A stretch of 64,000 bases of DNA, taken from NCBI RefSeq assembly GCF_001625575.1, contig NZ_AUXV01000008.1, positions 1 to 64,000 of the forward strand. Direction: 5' to 3'. This document shows, one piece after another, positions 9,024-18,900 of the stretch. How positions within the stretch are numbered: the first letter of the stretch is position 1; the number at the start of each line of letters is the position of its first letter. The position numbers and the translations under genes were made by a program. The notes under the pieces were generated by a model. It saw only the letters and a program-made list of their open reading frames with translations, searched no databases and had not been told where the DNA came from. Source of the stretch: Pseudoalteromonas luteoviolacea S2607 (GTDB lineage Bacteria; Pseudomonadota; Gammaproteobacteria; Enterobacterales; Alteromonadaceae).

Positions 9024-9497
9024 TTATTGATCGTCGTATGTGGCAACTTCTTGTTCAAGTACAACGAGCTCAACATTGGCCATCTCGAACATATCTCTTG
9101 TTTCTTGTGCCGCATGATATCGCTTTTTGGCGACTACTTTTGCAATTCCGCAGCTAATAATAAGCATTGCACATACACGGCAAGGTTCCATGGTGCAGTA
9201 TAAAGTACTTCCTTCCAATGCCACACCATAGCGCGCAGCTTGGCAAATTGCATTTTGTTCTGCATGTATGGTTCGAACACAGTGTTGTCTAGTTGTGCCA
9301 TCTACATCTATCACTTGCTTCATTAAATGGCCAACATCATCACAGTGTGGTAACCCTGAGGGGGAACCAACATAACCTGTTGATATTATTCTTTTATCTT
9401 TAACTATGATACAACCCGATTTGCCTCGGTCACAGGTGGCTCTTTGTCCAACACTGTCCACTAAATCGATAAAGTACTCATCCCAATCTGGTCTCAT
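9024..9497 (-). CDS. Deoxycytidylate (dCMP) deaminase family protein
   Basis: A 157-residue zinc-dependent cytidine/deoxycytidylate deaminase-like enzyme, which would convert dCMP to dUMP for thymidylate synthesis. The zinc and catalytic motifs are HAEQNAI (His ligand, Glu proton shuttle) and PCRVC (two Cys ligands). The N-terminal region (RPDWDEYFIDLVDSVGQRATCDRGKSGC) matches the ComEB/dCMP deaminase subgroup, including the extra Cys and His that form a second metal site. Stands alone, divergent from the gene at 9759 with a 261-base gap. Confidence 0.92.
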   Translation of the reverse strand: MRPDWDEYFIDLVDSVGQRATCDRGKSGCIIVKDKRIISTGYVGSPSGLPHCDDVGHLMKQVIDVDGTTRQHCVRTIHAEQNAICQAARYGVALEGSTLYCTMEPCRVCAMLIISCGIAKVVAKKRYHAAQETRDMFEMANVELVVLEQEVATYDDQ

Positions 9498-9758
9498 TTT
9501 TCGTGCCCAAAATACTACTAAGTGTGTCTATTATACGCAGTATTGGCGACATTACTAACACTGATGATACGTTATGTATGCAATTAGATTGGGGGAATTT
9601 ACCTCTTGCAGATTAAGAATGTTATCTCAGAAAATATATAATTAAGTTAATTGCAGCATCAACAATTATATTTGCTTCCCCACATATAAAAATACTCGCA
9701 ATATAAGTATTATAATCTGGAGTTTTCTATGATTATGCTGATTCATGTAGGAGGAATA

Positions 9759-10193
9759 ATGAAAAGCAAATACTTATTGTTTGGTGCCATATGTTGCTTT
9801 ATTGCGGCGTTATTGCACTTAGGGTGTATTGTGTTTGGTGCCCAGTGGTATCGCTTTTTTGGGGCTGGAGAGCATATGGCCAAAATGGCTGAGGATGGAC
9901 TGTTGGAGCCAACCATTGTCACTTCAATGATTGTACTTATTTTATCTGTTTGGGGGGTCTACGGTTTATCTGGTTATGGTGTTATACCACGTCTACCGTT
10001 TCAAAAGCTTGTACTTGGGTTGATTGCTTGTGCACTAATGCTTCGAGGTATTGGCTTTCCATTGATCATGTCTAGTTTTCCTGAAAACACGCTCACGTTT
10101 TGGCTTATAAGCTCATCTATTTGCTTGATTATGGGAACATGTTTTGCAATTGGTACTTTGTCGCTAGTTAAAGGCACGTCAAAATCTGAATAG
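9759..10193 (+). CDS. Four-helix membrane protein, unknown
   Basis: A 144-residue inner-membrane protein with four predicted helices (about residues 5-25, 52-72, 82-104 and 112-135). The family is not certain; the layout resembles small uncharacterised membrane proteins found singly in Alteromonadales. The ATG at 9759 is preferred because AGGAGG lies a few bases before it, whereas the in-frame ATG 30 bases earlier has no ribosome site. A TATAAT at 9711-9716 could be a -10 box but has no good -35 partner. Confidence 0.7.
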   Translation: MKSKYLLFGAICCFIAALLHLGCIVFGAQWYRFFGAGEHMAKMAEDGLLEPTIVTSMIVLILSVWGVYGLSGYGVIPRLPFQKLVLGLIACALMLRGIGFPLIMSSFPENTLTFWLISSSICLIMGTCFAIGTLSLVKGTSKSE

Positions 10194-10450
10194 TGCCTTA
10201 TCCTTATAGTGTCAACAGGCAATCAGTTCATTTTAAAAGCTATTACTCACTTGCATACCAAATGCTTCCATAATTTCTGACTATAGTAATAGCTGGCACC
10301 ATACTTGATAAGTTAGCAAACAGGCTCGTGTCTAATTTTCGCCTGCACTATCTATGTAGCGCAAACAGTCGAGTAGATGGGGCTGTCAGGCTTTAAGCAT
10401 AAACATAATAAGTATTGATATGGTGCAGGCTGCACCAAAAGGGGGCAAGA

Positions 10451-11788
10451 ATGAATTATTACGAAGTGAATTTCGATGGACTTGTAGGACCAACACATAA
10501 TTATGCTGGTCTGTCATACGGAAATGTAGCTTCTAAAGCAAATGCAAGTAGGTTTTCAAATCCTAAACAAGCGGCACTGCAAGGCCTTGATAAAATGAAA
10601 GCCTTATCTCAACTAGGTTTGCATCAAGGTGTTTTAGCCCCCAATGCTCGGCCAGATATAAAGACCTTGAGAGCGCTTGGGTTTGCTGGGAGTGATGAAC
10701 AGGTCATTGCGAAAGCGGCAAAGGTTGAACCGCAATTATTAAAAGCGTGTTATTCAGCTTCTTCAATGTGGACGGCAAACGCGGCTACTGTATCACCGAG
10801 CAGTGATACACAAGACAACAAAGTTCATTTCACACCTGCTAACTTGAACAACAAACTACACCGAGCAATTGAAGCAGATACTACTGGGCGTATTTTACAG
10901 GCAGTTTTTGATAATGATGAGTATTTTTCGCACCACGCTCCTCTGCCTCAACACAGTCTATTTGGTGATGAAGGAGCCGCCAACCATACAAGACTGACAG
11001 ACGCTTACGGACATACTGGGCTGGCAATATTTGTCTATGGGGAAGACATCAATAGCCCCATCAGACCAAAGAAATTTCCAGCAAGGCAAACATTGCAAGC
11101 GAGTCAAGCGATTGCTCGAGGGCATCAATTGAGCTCAGATAGGTGTCTGTTTATTCAGCAGAACCCAAATGTCATAGATCAAGGCGTGTTCCACAATGAT
11201 GTAATTGCTATCGGAAATGAAAATGTATTTTTGTTCCATGAACAGGCATTTCATGAGCAAGCAAAAGCTGTACATGCAATTCGTCAATCATACACAGGTA
11301 GCCGGCCGCTGCATTTAATTGAAGTATCAAATGCAGATGTAAGTGTAGAAGACGCTGTGAAGAGTTACATATTCAACAGTCAATTAGTAAGCTTACCGAG
11401 TGGAGGAATGGCTCTGGTCGCCCCAAGTGAATGTCAGCAGGTAAATAGTGTGGAAACATACTTAGGCGCACTAAAAAGTGCCAGCAATCCGGTTAACGAA
11501 ATTATTTATCTTGATGTAAAGCAAAGTATGCAAAATGGTGGCGGGCCGGCATGCCTGAGGCTCAGAGTCACACTATCCGAACAGGAGCTTGCTGCTTCTA
11601 ATCAAGCTTGCTTATTAACAGATGAGCTGCACAAAAAGCTTACTAACTGGATTGAAAAGCATTATCGCGATAAGTTGTGTGAGCAAGATTTAGCAGATCC
11701 TCAATTGCTCAATGAAAGCTATGCAGCATTAGATGAGCTTACGACTATTCTGTGTCTTGGCTCGGTTTACGATTTTCAATTATCTTAA
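10451..11788 (+). CDS. astB: N-succinylarginine dihydrolase
   Basis: A 445-residue enzyme of the arginine succinyltransferase pathway that hydrolyses N2-succinylarginine to succinylornithine, CO2 and ammonia. Recognised from the N-terminal [20 protein letters not shown], the central [13 protein letters not shown], the HNDVIAIGN loop and the C-terminal [13 protein letters not shown] with the catalytic Cys. Length equals E. coli AstB (447). The ATG at 10451 gives the normal N-terminus; upstream codons are excess. It stands alone here: no astC, A, D or E is in the window. Confidence 0.96.
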   Translation: MNYYEVNFDGLVGPTHNYAGLSYGNVASKANASRFSNPKQAALQGLDKMKALSQLGLHQGVLAPNARPDIKTLRALGFAGSDEQVIAKAAKVEPQLLKACYSASSMWTANAATVSPSSDTQDNKVHFTPANLNNKLHRAIEADTTGRILQAVFDNDEYFSHHAPLPQHSLFGDEGAANHTRLTDAYGHTGLAIFVYGEDINSPIRPKKFPARQTLQASQAIARGHQLSSDRCLFIQQNPNVIDQGVFHNDVIAIGNENVFLFHEQAFHEQAKAVHAIRQSYTGSRPLHLIEVSNADVSVEDAVKSYIFNSQLVSLPSGGMALVAPSECQQVNSVETYLGALKSASNPVNEIIYLDVKQSMQNGGGPACLRLRVTLSEQELAASNQACLLTDELHKKLTNWIEKHYRDKLCEQDLADPQLLNESYAALDELTTILCLGSVYDFQLS

Positions 11789-11800
11789 TATATATAAACT

Positions 11801-11820
11801 GTGCGCAGAGCATTGCGCAC
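11801..11820 (+). terminator. Possible terminator after astB
   Basis: GTGCGCA (11801-11807) and TGCGCAC (11814-11820) form a 7-bp GC-rich hairpin with a 6-nt loop 12 bases after the astB stop. The downstream run is only CTAGCTTTT, a weak U-tract. Confidence 0.45.
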
Positions 11821-11972
11821 CTAGCTTTTCCGTGCATTTTACATGTTTTTACGTTAATTCGAGACTCATGCAATCAATCAATGTAGAATTATTGCTCAGA
11901 TGGGAATAATTAAGCTGATATGCATTTACTGTGTTGTACAGCTCGTAATTACGTAAAAACTATAATATCAAT

Positions 11973-12812
11973 ATGTACGATTCTTTAATAACAACGATAC
12001 AAAGCCTCAGCTTTGTTGGCCTACTGCTGATCATCATGTGTATTGCAAAATGGCTGTATAATTTCACCACGCCTTACGATACTTTCAACGAAATACTGAT
12101 AAAGAAAAATGCTGCGTTAGCCACGTCTGTTGCTGGGTATGTAGTGTCCGTTGCGATCATTTTCTGTGCAGTATTGATGGGGCCAAGCAGTGGTCTGGTA
12201 AATGATCTAATTACACTAGCCCTATACAGCCTAGTTGGTATGGTAATGTTACTCATCTCTAGAGTGATAAATGACAAATTAATTTTGCATGCGTTTTGTA
12301 ATAAGGCTCAACTTATAGAAAAGCAAAATACTTCGACTGGTGTTGTACAAGCGGCAAGTTACATTGCAAGCGCATTGTTAATTGGCGCAGCTCTACATGG
12401 TGAGGGGGGCTGGGCATCCGCCATAGTGTTTTATGGGTTGGGTCAGATCACATTCGTACTTTTCGCGCGAATTTATGATTTATTGACCAGCTACAATTTG
12501 ATGGCTGAATTGGAGTCTGGTAATAGTGCTGTTGCGGCAACATTCTCAGCGACTCTGATTGCGCTAGGGATGGTATTGTTACACGCGCTTATTGGAGAGT
12601 TTGAAAGCTGGCATTCCAGTATCACCTTATTTATAGAAGACGCAGTCATAGGGTTTGTCATTCTACCGTTAGCGCGTTTATTTATCGACAAGGTAATGTT
12701 CCCAAGCGTTTGTATTGATAAAGCGGTCTCAGAAGAGCACAACATGTCAGTTGCACTCGTTGAAGGCGGGGTCGCCCTATCTGTTGCGAGTGTGATAGTG
12801 GTTGTATTGTAA
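11973..12812 (+). CDS. Inner-membrane protein with two DUF350 repeats
   Basis: A 279-residue membrane protein of about eight helices arranged as two DUF350 (YjfL-type) units, each of four helices. Repeat 1 carries YDTFNEILIKKNAALATSVA and repeat 2 the matching YNLMAELESGNSAVAATFSA, the E-x6-N-x-A-A signature of the family. Function of DUF350 proteins is not established; they are sometimes linked to potassium or osmotic stress, or to phage-shock-like genes. No partner gene is adjacent. Confidence 0.85.
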   Translation: MYDSLITTIQSLSFVGLLLIIMCIAKWLYNFTTPYDTFNEILIKKNAALATSVAGYVVSVAIIFCAVLMGPSSGLVNDLITLALYSLVGMVMLLISRVINDKLILHAFCNKAQLIEKQNTSTGVVQAASYIASALLIGAALHGEGGWASAIVFYGLGQITFVLFARIYDLLTSYNLMAELESGNSAVAATFSATLIALGMVLLHALIGEFESWHSSITLFIEDAVIGFVILPLARLFIDKVMFPSVCIDKAVSEEHNMSVALVEGGVALSVASVIVVVL

Positions 12813-13356
12813 CGGTCAATTGACAGAGGAGGGGGCAAAAACACAGGCTTTTATTGAGTTTAGATTGGCATAGAAAATTGTGTATGAAAGGCCCTCTTAG
12901 CAATATAAAGCACGCCCTCCATAGTATGAAATACAGCCAAATTACGCCTAACCAATTCGCTGCTTTGTTGCTGTTATCGTAGATGGCGTTGTGAGCCAAT
13001 TAAATCGAGTGTAATTGTATCCAAATCTGGCAGACAGTCGACAAGAAGGGTAGGCCAGCAGAACCCCTATTTAGCATTCAATCGCGAGTGCGCAATTGTG
13101 TTTCTAATCTTAATAATCATAGTTAGTTTATAATTATTAATATGTTACGAAGTTCATTGGCGTGAGTATGCTCCGGTGGACGAAATGTACCTAAAATCAG
13201 AAGTGAATTATTGAACTTGTTGATTATACTTTGATCATCCTATCTAGGCATGTTGTACGTGTTCTAGTCGATTGGCAATTCTCCGATTCGATTATTCGGT
13301 TTTGCTTGAGGTAGATAGTGATTTTCATACGATAACCAATGAGTGGGTGATTAGCT
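12813..13356. other. 544-base intergenic region before the FecR/CHASE2 operon
   Basis: No credible gene on either strand. Visible items are a 10-bp palindrome GTCAATTGAC at 12815-12824, an 8-bp inverted repeat TTAATAAT (13110-13117) / ATTATTAA (13133-13140), and a TATAAT at 13129-13134 inside the latter. The long leader ahead of a 13-kb operon probably holds its promoter and control sites, but I cannot define them further. Confidence 0.5.
13110..13140 (+). promoter_or_regulatory. Possible promoter / operator of the six-gene operon
   Basis: TATAAT at 13129-13134 lies within an inverted repeat (TTAATAAT ... ATTATTAA, centres 23 bp apart), about 220 bases before the first gene. No convincing -35 box is seen at 16-18 bp, so an activator-dependent promoter would be needed. 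AT-rich sequence makes chance matches likely. Confidence 0.25.
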
Positions 13357-14700
13357 ATGTCACTAGTACTTCGATGCGCACGTCTATTTGTGGCTTTGAT
13401 TGCAAGTTGTGCGAGTTTTCTATGTTCAGCTCAGGGAAACTCCTCGACACCAAATGAAGCTTTTGAAAAAACCATATCTGAAATTCACACAGCTTTAGTA
13501 AATAAGAACTACCAGTCGGCTTATGCAAAAGCCGAGCAAGGTATCGATGAGTTTGCTGGGGAACCTAATTTTGACTTCCTGTATGCTCAGGCTGCGCTCG
13601 AAGCGGCTAAGTATGATGAAGCTATTTTTGCACTTGAAAGGGTACTGGTTAGTTGGCCGGACCATGTGCCAAGCCATTATTTACTAGGGTTAACATATGC
13701 TAAGCAAAAGAACTATGGGCAAGCCAAGCAGATTCTTCAAGGGTTGCTTTCAGCTCAGTTGACGCCTGCCATGCGGGGAAACGTTACACGTGCTTTAGAG
13801 TCTATAGATACGCGTTCCAGCGACCTAGAAGAGTCTTATGACCATGCAATTTCGTTAGCGCTTGGGCATGACTCAAACGTAAACAGTGGTGCACTGGATG
13901 ACAGGGTGGTCATTGGCGGAATTCCTTTCTTACTCGATGAAACCAGTCAAAAAACAGCCGATAACTTTATGCGATTTCGATACAGCTTTAAAGCAAAGTG
14001 GCAACAGACCCAATATCAGGCTTGGAAGTTAGATGTCGATTACTCGGATCAACGTCACCAAGATGCGAATGATTACGATCGCTATCAAGGTACTGTTAGA
14101 GTGGGCTACGAGCATAAAAAAGACAATGCCGCCTTTTCTGTTGGTGGCCAGTTTGGTGTATTGACTTTAGATGACGATACCTATCAGCAAGATGTTGGTC
14201 TATATGGCAGTGTCCAATATTACTTTTCAGGAAATTGGTTTACCGCGATAAGTGGTTTTGCGTTTTTACAAAATAACGTACAAGACAGAAATTTAGATAG
14301 TCGTATATTTACAATACAAGGCGGCGTTGGTCATTCTTCTGACTTATGGTTGGTGCGTGTTGATGCCGGCTATACATGGCAGCCCGCTCGGTATGATGAA
14401 GGTGAGCACTACGGTCGAGACTATGATTTTATTTCGGGGTCGGTATCCCATCGCACATCGCAAAATAGCTTATTGTCTTTTAAAGCACAGTATAGGGACA
14501 TAGAGCATCGTGCAGTCCATCCTTTTTTTCTCGAAACCAGAAATGAAGAGCTTGTCATATTAAACCTCAATTGGCGATATCAATGGGATCAGGCATGGAG
14601 TATTGACGTCTCAGCATCCTATTACGACAAACACAGTTCCATTACTTTATACAGCTACGATCGTACTGAGTGGTTCACAGGAGTCCGTTATGAATTCTAA
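13357..14700 (+). CDS. TPR plus outer-membrane beta-barrel protein, Slam (DUF560)-like
   Basis: A 447-residue secreted protein. A signal peptide (residues 1-25, cleavage near CSAQG) is followed by TPR-type helical repeats (about 35-150), with YAQAALEAAKYDEAIFALERV and HYLLGLTYAKQKNYGQAKQIL. A beta-rich C-terminal region (about 165-447) alternates aromatic and polar residues and ends in Phe, typical of outer-membrane barrels. The junction LALGHDSNVNSG matches the GxDSNVN signature of surface lipoprotein assembly modifiers. Family members move lipoproteins to the cell surface. It heads a six-gene operon and its stop overlaps the FecR gene start by 11 bases. The lipoprotein at 15915 is the natural candidate client. 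Assignment to Slam is by architecture and motif, not by search. Confidence 0.8.
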   Translation: MSLVLRCARLFVALIASCASFLCSAQGNSSTPNEAFEKTISEIHTALVNKNYQSAYAKAEQGIDEFAGEPNFDFLYAQAALEAAKYDEAIFALERVLVSWPDHVPSHYLLGLTYAKQKNYGQAKQILQGLLSAQLTPAMRGNVTRALESIDTRSSDLEESYDHAISLALGHDSNVNSGALDDRVVIGGIPFLLDETSQKTADNFMRFRYSFKAKWQQTQYQAWKLDVDYSDQRHQDANDYDRYQGTVRVGYEHKKDNAAFSVGGQFGVLTLDDDTYQQDVGLYGSVQYYFSGNWFTAISGFAFLQNNVQDRNLDSRIFTIQGGVGHSSDLWLVRVDAGYTWQPARYDEGEHYGRDYDFISGSVSHRTSQNSLLSFKAQYRDIEHRAVHPFFLETRNEELVILNLNWRYQWDQAWSIDVSASYYDKHSSITLYSYDRTEWFTGVRYEF

Positions 14701-15904
14701 CCTTATACTGTTTAATCAAAAGCAGCTTTGCACAGGTGCCATGGTACTCAGTTTGTTGTTACCACTTTCAGTATCTGCTGCGCAGGCTGGCAAAACCATC
14801 ATGTCTAGAGGAGAGGTGGTTGCAACTGACACCGCAACTGAGGCATTAAGGAATTTAAAAAGGCGCAGCCCTATATATGATGTAGATATTGTTAATACCG
14901 GCGCAGCGGGACAAGCTCAGTTACGTATGCAAGATGGTGCTTTAATCGCTTTAAAGGCTCAAACGCAGCTTAAAATCGATGAATATCAAATCGGCAGCGC
15001 GGATGGCGGCTCTGTTGTTATGGAACTTATTTCTGGCGGATTGCGCACGATTACTGGTGAGATAAAGGGAGACAAGGGTAATTACAAATTGAAAACGCCA
15101 GTGGGCAGTATCGGTATCCGTGGCACGCACTATGAAGTTGAGTGGAAAGATAATGAGTTATTCCTCGCCGTATGGGATGGCACAATTGAGCTAGATATGA
15201 GCAACGCGACAGGAGGTGGTGAGGGTCCGGTTTTACTCGGTAAAGGTGGAGATTTCTCTTTTGCAAAAGTAAGTCAAAGCGGTGCTGTCACATCATTACT
15301 CAAGCCTCCTTCACAGTTATCTTCAATTTCTTCTACCGTGAGCCAGTCGGCTCAAAGTACAGAAACGGATGAGGAAACTGTTGCAATCTCAAATACAGAC
15401 GTAAACACGACCACACAAACGACGTTGCCCTTTTTAGCCGGTAACGTTTCGCAAATTGTACGAGATGTTTCTCAAAACGAATTTATCAATGAACAGGAAC
15501 TGGATAGCTTAGGTGTGAAACCTTTGTCGGAATTGATTGCGGAGCGCTCAGGTAGCAGTGCGTATTCTGTGTTGGACAGAATAGACGCAACTTCTAGTTT
15601 GGGGGCCGTCAGTGCGATTGACATGCAAATGACAGTGAACTTCGACAGAGGCACGGTTGAACAAGGTGCTTTGACATTTCAAGACTCCGGCGGCGAGTGG
15701 TTTGCAGCATTTAACGGCTTGATTAACCAAGAGGGAATGACTTTGGGGGTAAATTTTGCTTCTCACGGGCAAAATTTGGCTACGGGCACTATCCAAAGTC
15801 AGTTTACAAATGGATTAGACCGTTTAACAGGCTCTTTTAACTTACAAGAAGTAGAGAACCCGAGTGTAGTTGCTCAAGGGGCTTTCATTTTGAGTCAGCC
15901 TTAG
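14690..15904 (+). CDS. Secreted FecR-domain protein
   Basis: A 404-residue protein with a Sec signal peptide (cleavage near VSAAQA) and a FecR-type beta domain at about residues 35-180: SRGEVVATDTATEALRNL, QLRMQDGALIALKAQTQLKI, the conserved TPVGSIGIRGTHYEV and FLAVWDGTIEL. There is no N-terminal anti-sigma domain and no sigma factor gene nearby, so it is not a FecIR-type regulator. A Ser/Thr-rich linker (about 205-255) leads to a C-terminal beta-rich region (about 300-404) with GALTFQDSGGEWFAAFNG and GTIQSQFTNGLDRLTGSFNL, which may be a small barrel. The ATG at 14690 precedes the signal peptide and overlaps the upstream stop. FecR proteins of this type often neighbour CHASE2 cyclases. Confidence 0.85.
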   Translation: MNSNLILFNQKQLCTGAMVLSLLLPLSVSAAQAGKTIMSRGEVVATDTATEALRNLKRRSPIYDVDIVNTGAAGQAQLRMQDGALIALKAQTQLKIDEYQIGSADGGSVVMELISGGLRTITGEIKGDKGNYKLKTPVGSIGIRGTHYEVEWKDNELFLAVWDGTIELDMSNATGGGEGPVLLGKGGDFSFAKVSQSGAVTSLLKPPSQLSSISSTVSQSAQSTETDEETVAISNTDVNTTTQTTLPFLAGNVSQIVRDVSQNEFINEQELDSLGVKPLSELIAERSGSSAYSVLDRIDATSSLGAVSAIDMQMTVNFDRGTVEQGALTFQDSGGEWFAAFNGLINQEGMTLGVNFASHGQNLATGTIQSQFTNGLDRLTGSFNLQEVENPSVVAQGAFILSQP

Positions 15905-15914
15905 GAGATGGAAA

Positions 15915-18900
15915 ATGCGTATTCAGTCAATTTATCAAACGCTTACTGCTGCAATTATTACTGGACTCTTACTAACAGCTTGCGGTGGCGGTGGTGAAAA
16001 TAAACCATTACAGCAAACGAGCAGCTCTGGCGACAACACTTCTCCAACACAGCAGGAACCGCAACAACCGAGCTTGGTATCGAACACGCCAAATGTAGTC
16101 GACTTTTCATATCAGCCTCGGTTTCGTTTTGCTCGATTATCCGAGAACCAAATTGTCGACGAGGTGATGATCAATGGAACTGGAGATCTTATACATCCGC
16201 TTGATACAGTTACTGAACGGGGTAATCTAACCGTTTCTGTCGATAACATCGAAGACCCAGATGGCATAGGTCGCGTCTTGCTCGGATTTAATAACACAGA
16301 GCAAGCGATCGTTTTATGCGATAGTAATTGTTCTTCGCCATTTAAATTTACTCAAACTGGTATTAACCCTTTCAATTTTGGCCAACAGAGTGGTTCAATC
16401 AACATCCAAGTCTGGGTTGAAGACCTTGAAGGCAATGCAACAGTTGTGGCAACAAAGCAGGTTAATTGGATCCCGAGGAGTGTGGTTGTTGAACCAGCTC
16501 AAAGAGGTGAAGATGGCACGCTCACTGTAAGCTGGCAAGCGTTGGAAGAAGCGCTGCGATACAACGTATACCTCGCACAATCCCCCATTGATGATCTGGC
16601 CAATGTTACTTCTTTGCCTGATGGCAGACGTGTTATAGCGCTGAGTGAAACAAGCCAAAGCTTTACAGGCTTAGATCCACAAAAGCATTATTACTTGAGG
16701 GTAACTGGAATTGATGGCAGCGGTGAGAGTGCTTTCAGTGACTCTATTATGCTACCTGCAACAGACTTAATTTTACCCATTGCGAACAACGATTCATTTA
16801 TAGGGGAGCAGTTTCAATCAATAAGTGCAAATGTACTGAGTAACGATCAGGATTTAGGGTTTGGGCCTTTAGAGGTTGTAGTGCCTGCTATAGTGGCGCC
16901 ACAAAATGGTACGCTTGACCTACAAACAAATGGTAATTTTACTTACACGCCCAATGAGAGCTTTTTTGGCTCTGATAGTTTCGTTTATCAAGTAGTTAAC
17001 ACGCAAGGCGCGACAGCACAGGCTACCGTTAGTATAACCATAGAGAGAACGAATCAAAATCCCATCGCCATTCCTAACAGCTATGCTTTAGAAAAAAATA
17101 GCGAATTGACAGTTTCTGGCGGGGGGCTGCTAGTTAACGATATTGATTTTGATGGTGATTCGGTTTCAGTGAACCCGACGCCAGTAGTTAATGTGCAAAA
17201 TGGTACGTTGACGCTTAACACAGATGGCACTTTTACTTACCTACCAGCTGCGGACTTTGTTGGCGCTGATTTCTTTCAATACCGAATTGAAGATGGTAAT
17301 GGGGGCTTTGCGACAGCTGATGTTTCATTAAGTATTGAGGAAGAGTTAAGTAATACCCCTCCTGTAGCAGTGAATGATAATTATGAAACAAGCGAAGACA
17401 TTCAGCTGCTAATACCAGCACCGGGTATTCTGGAAAACGACAGTGATGACCAATTAGACAGTGGCAGCACAAGCACAATTGGTTTGCAAATAGACATTTC
17501 AGAAGCGACCAAAAGTGGTACTTTGGAACTAACCAGCGAAGGTGGATTTAGGTATACTCCAGGAGAAAACTTTTCTGGACAGGACTTTTTTGTCTACCAA
17601 ATCACTGACCAACAAGGTGCAACAGCAGCAGCATTCGCAGTTATCAATATTATTCCGGTTAATGATCCACCTATGGCAATGGATGACTCTGTGGAAGTAA
17701 CCGCGGGCGCACTAATTGAAATTGATGTAGCAAATAACGACTTAGATATTGATGGTGTATTAGATCTTTCTACATTGACGGCAGTTATGCAGCCAATGCA
17801 CGGCAGTTTGTCTCTCAACAGTAACAATAAATTTGTCTATCAGAGCGAATCAGGGTTCGATGGAACAGATTATTTCACTTACACGGTAAAAGATAATGAA
17901 GGGGCTGTATCCAATGAAGCATTCGTTTATATCTTTGTAACTACAGAGAATATATCGCCTGTTGCGGTAAATGACGCTGCTTCAACATCACAAGATGTGT
18001 CGATTAATATTAATGTACTCGCAAATGACAGTGACACGGATGGGAGTTTAAATGGTGCAACATTAGAAATTGTTACAGCTCCTGAAAACGGCAGTGCTAG
18101 CATTGAATCAGCAGAACATACTATTGTGTATATTCCAGCTTCTGGTTTTGTCGGAGTCGATACTTTCGAATATCGGGTTCAAGATAATAGAGGTGATTTC
18201 TCAAATACAGCTACAGTTACAGTGACAGTTTCTGCGGCTAATCAGCCACCAATCGCAAATAATGACAGTGCAGAAGTAGAGATTGGCAAATCGGTATTTA
18301 TCGCAGTATTGGAAAATGATTCAGATCCTGATGGATTGATTGATTTCAGTACGCTCGAGGTCGTCAGTTCGCCGACAAAAGGAACGGTGACTGTAGAGTC
18401 TACAGGGGCATTTTCTTATGCTCATACTGGCACAGCCGTTGGTACTGATAATTTCTCATATAGAGTAAAAGACAATGCCGGGGCGTTCTCAAACAACGCA
18501 CTTGTTTCTATTACAATCGTTGAGCCAGATACAACGCCTGTGGCGAACCCTGATAGCGCTACGCTTGATAAAAATACTTCAGTCATGATTGATGTATTAG
18601 CTAATGACGATGCAAAAGGCCTTAGCTTGGTGCCATCGACTATCGAAATTGTTACGCCGGTTGCACATGGTTCCACTTTTATCGATACGTCAACAGGTTC
18701 CATTAGTTACATACCGATGAATAATTTTGTTGGTAATGATTCATTTACCTATCAGGTAAATAATAACAATGGCCAAACTTCTAATGTCGCGACGGTCTCG
18801 ATTGTCGTAAATGATCGAAACTACGCACCAAGTGTCACAGGGGGGTCTGCAAATATTCAAACCAATGTGTCCGATGGTGATTTCGTGCTTCAAGTCAGCG

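Noticed and set aside
12491..12999. Two minus-strand frames overlapping the DUF350 gene and its 3' spacer
   Set aside because: Antisense shadows of a clear membrane protein gene; Ser/Thr/Pro-rich translation is typical of reverse-strand noise.
13272..13457. Plus-strand frame of 61 codons before and inside the Slam-like gene
   Set aside because: Overlaps the signal peptide region of the gene starting at 13357 in another frame and has no ribosome site.
16777..18830. DNA-level tandem repeat array in the giant lipoprotein gene
   Set aside because: The ~96-residue units are repeats at protein level only; their nucleotide sequences have diverged, so this is domain duplication and not a DNA repeat or recombination array.
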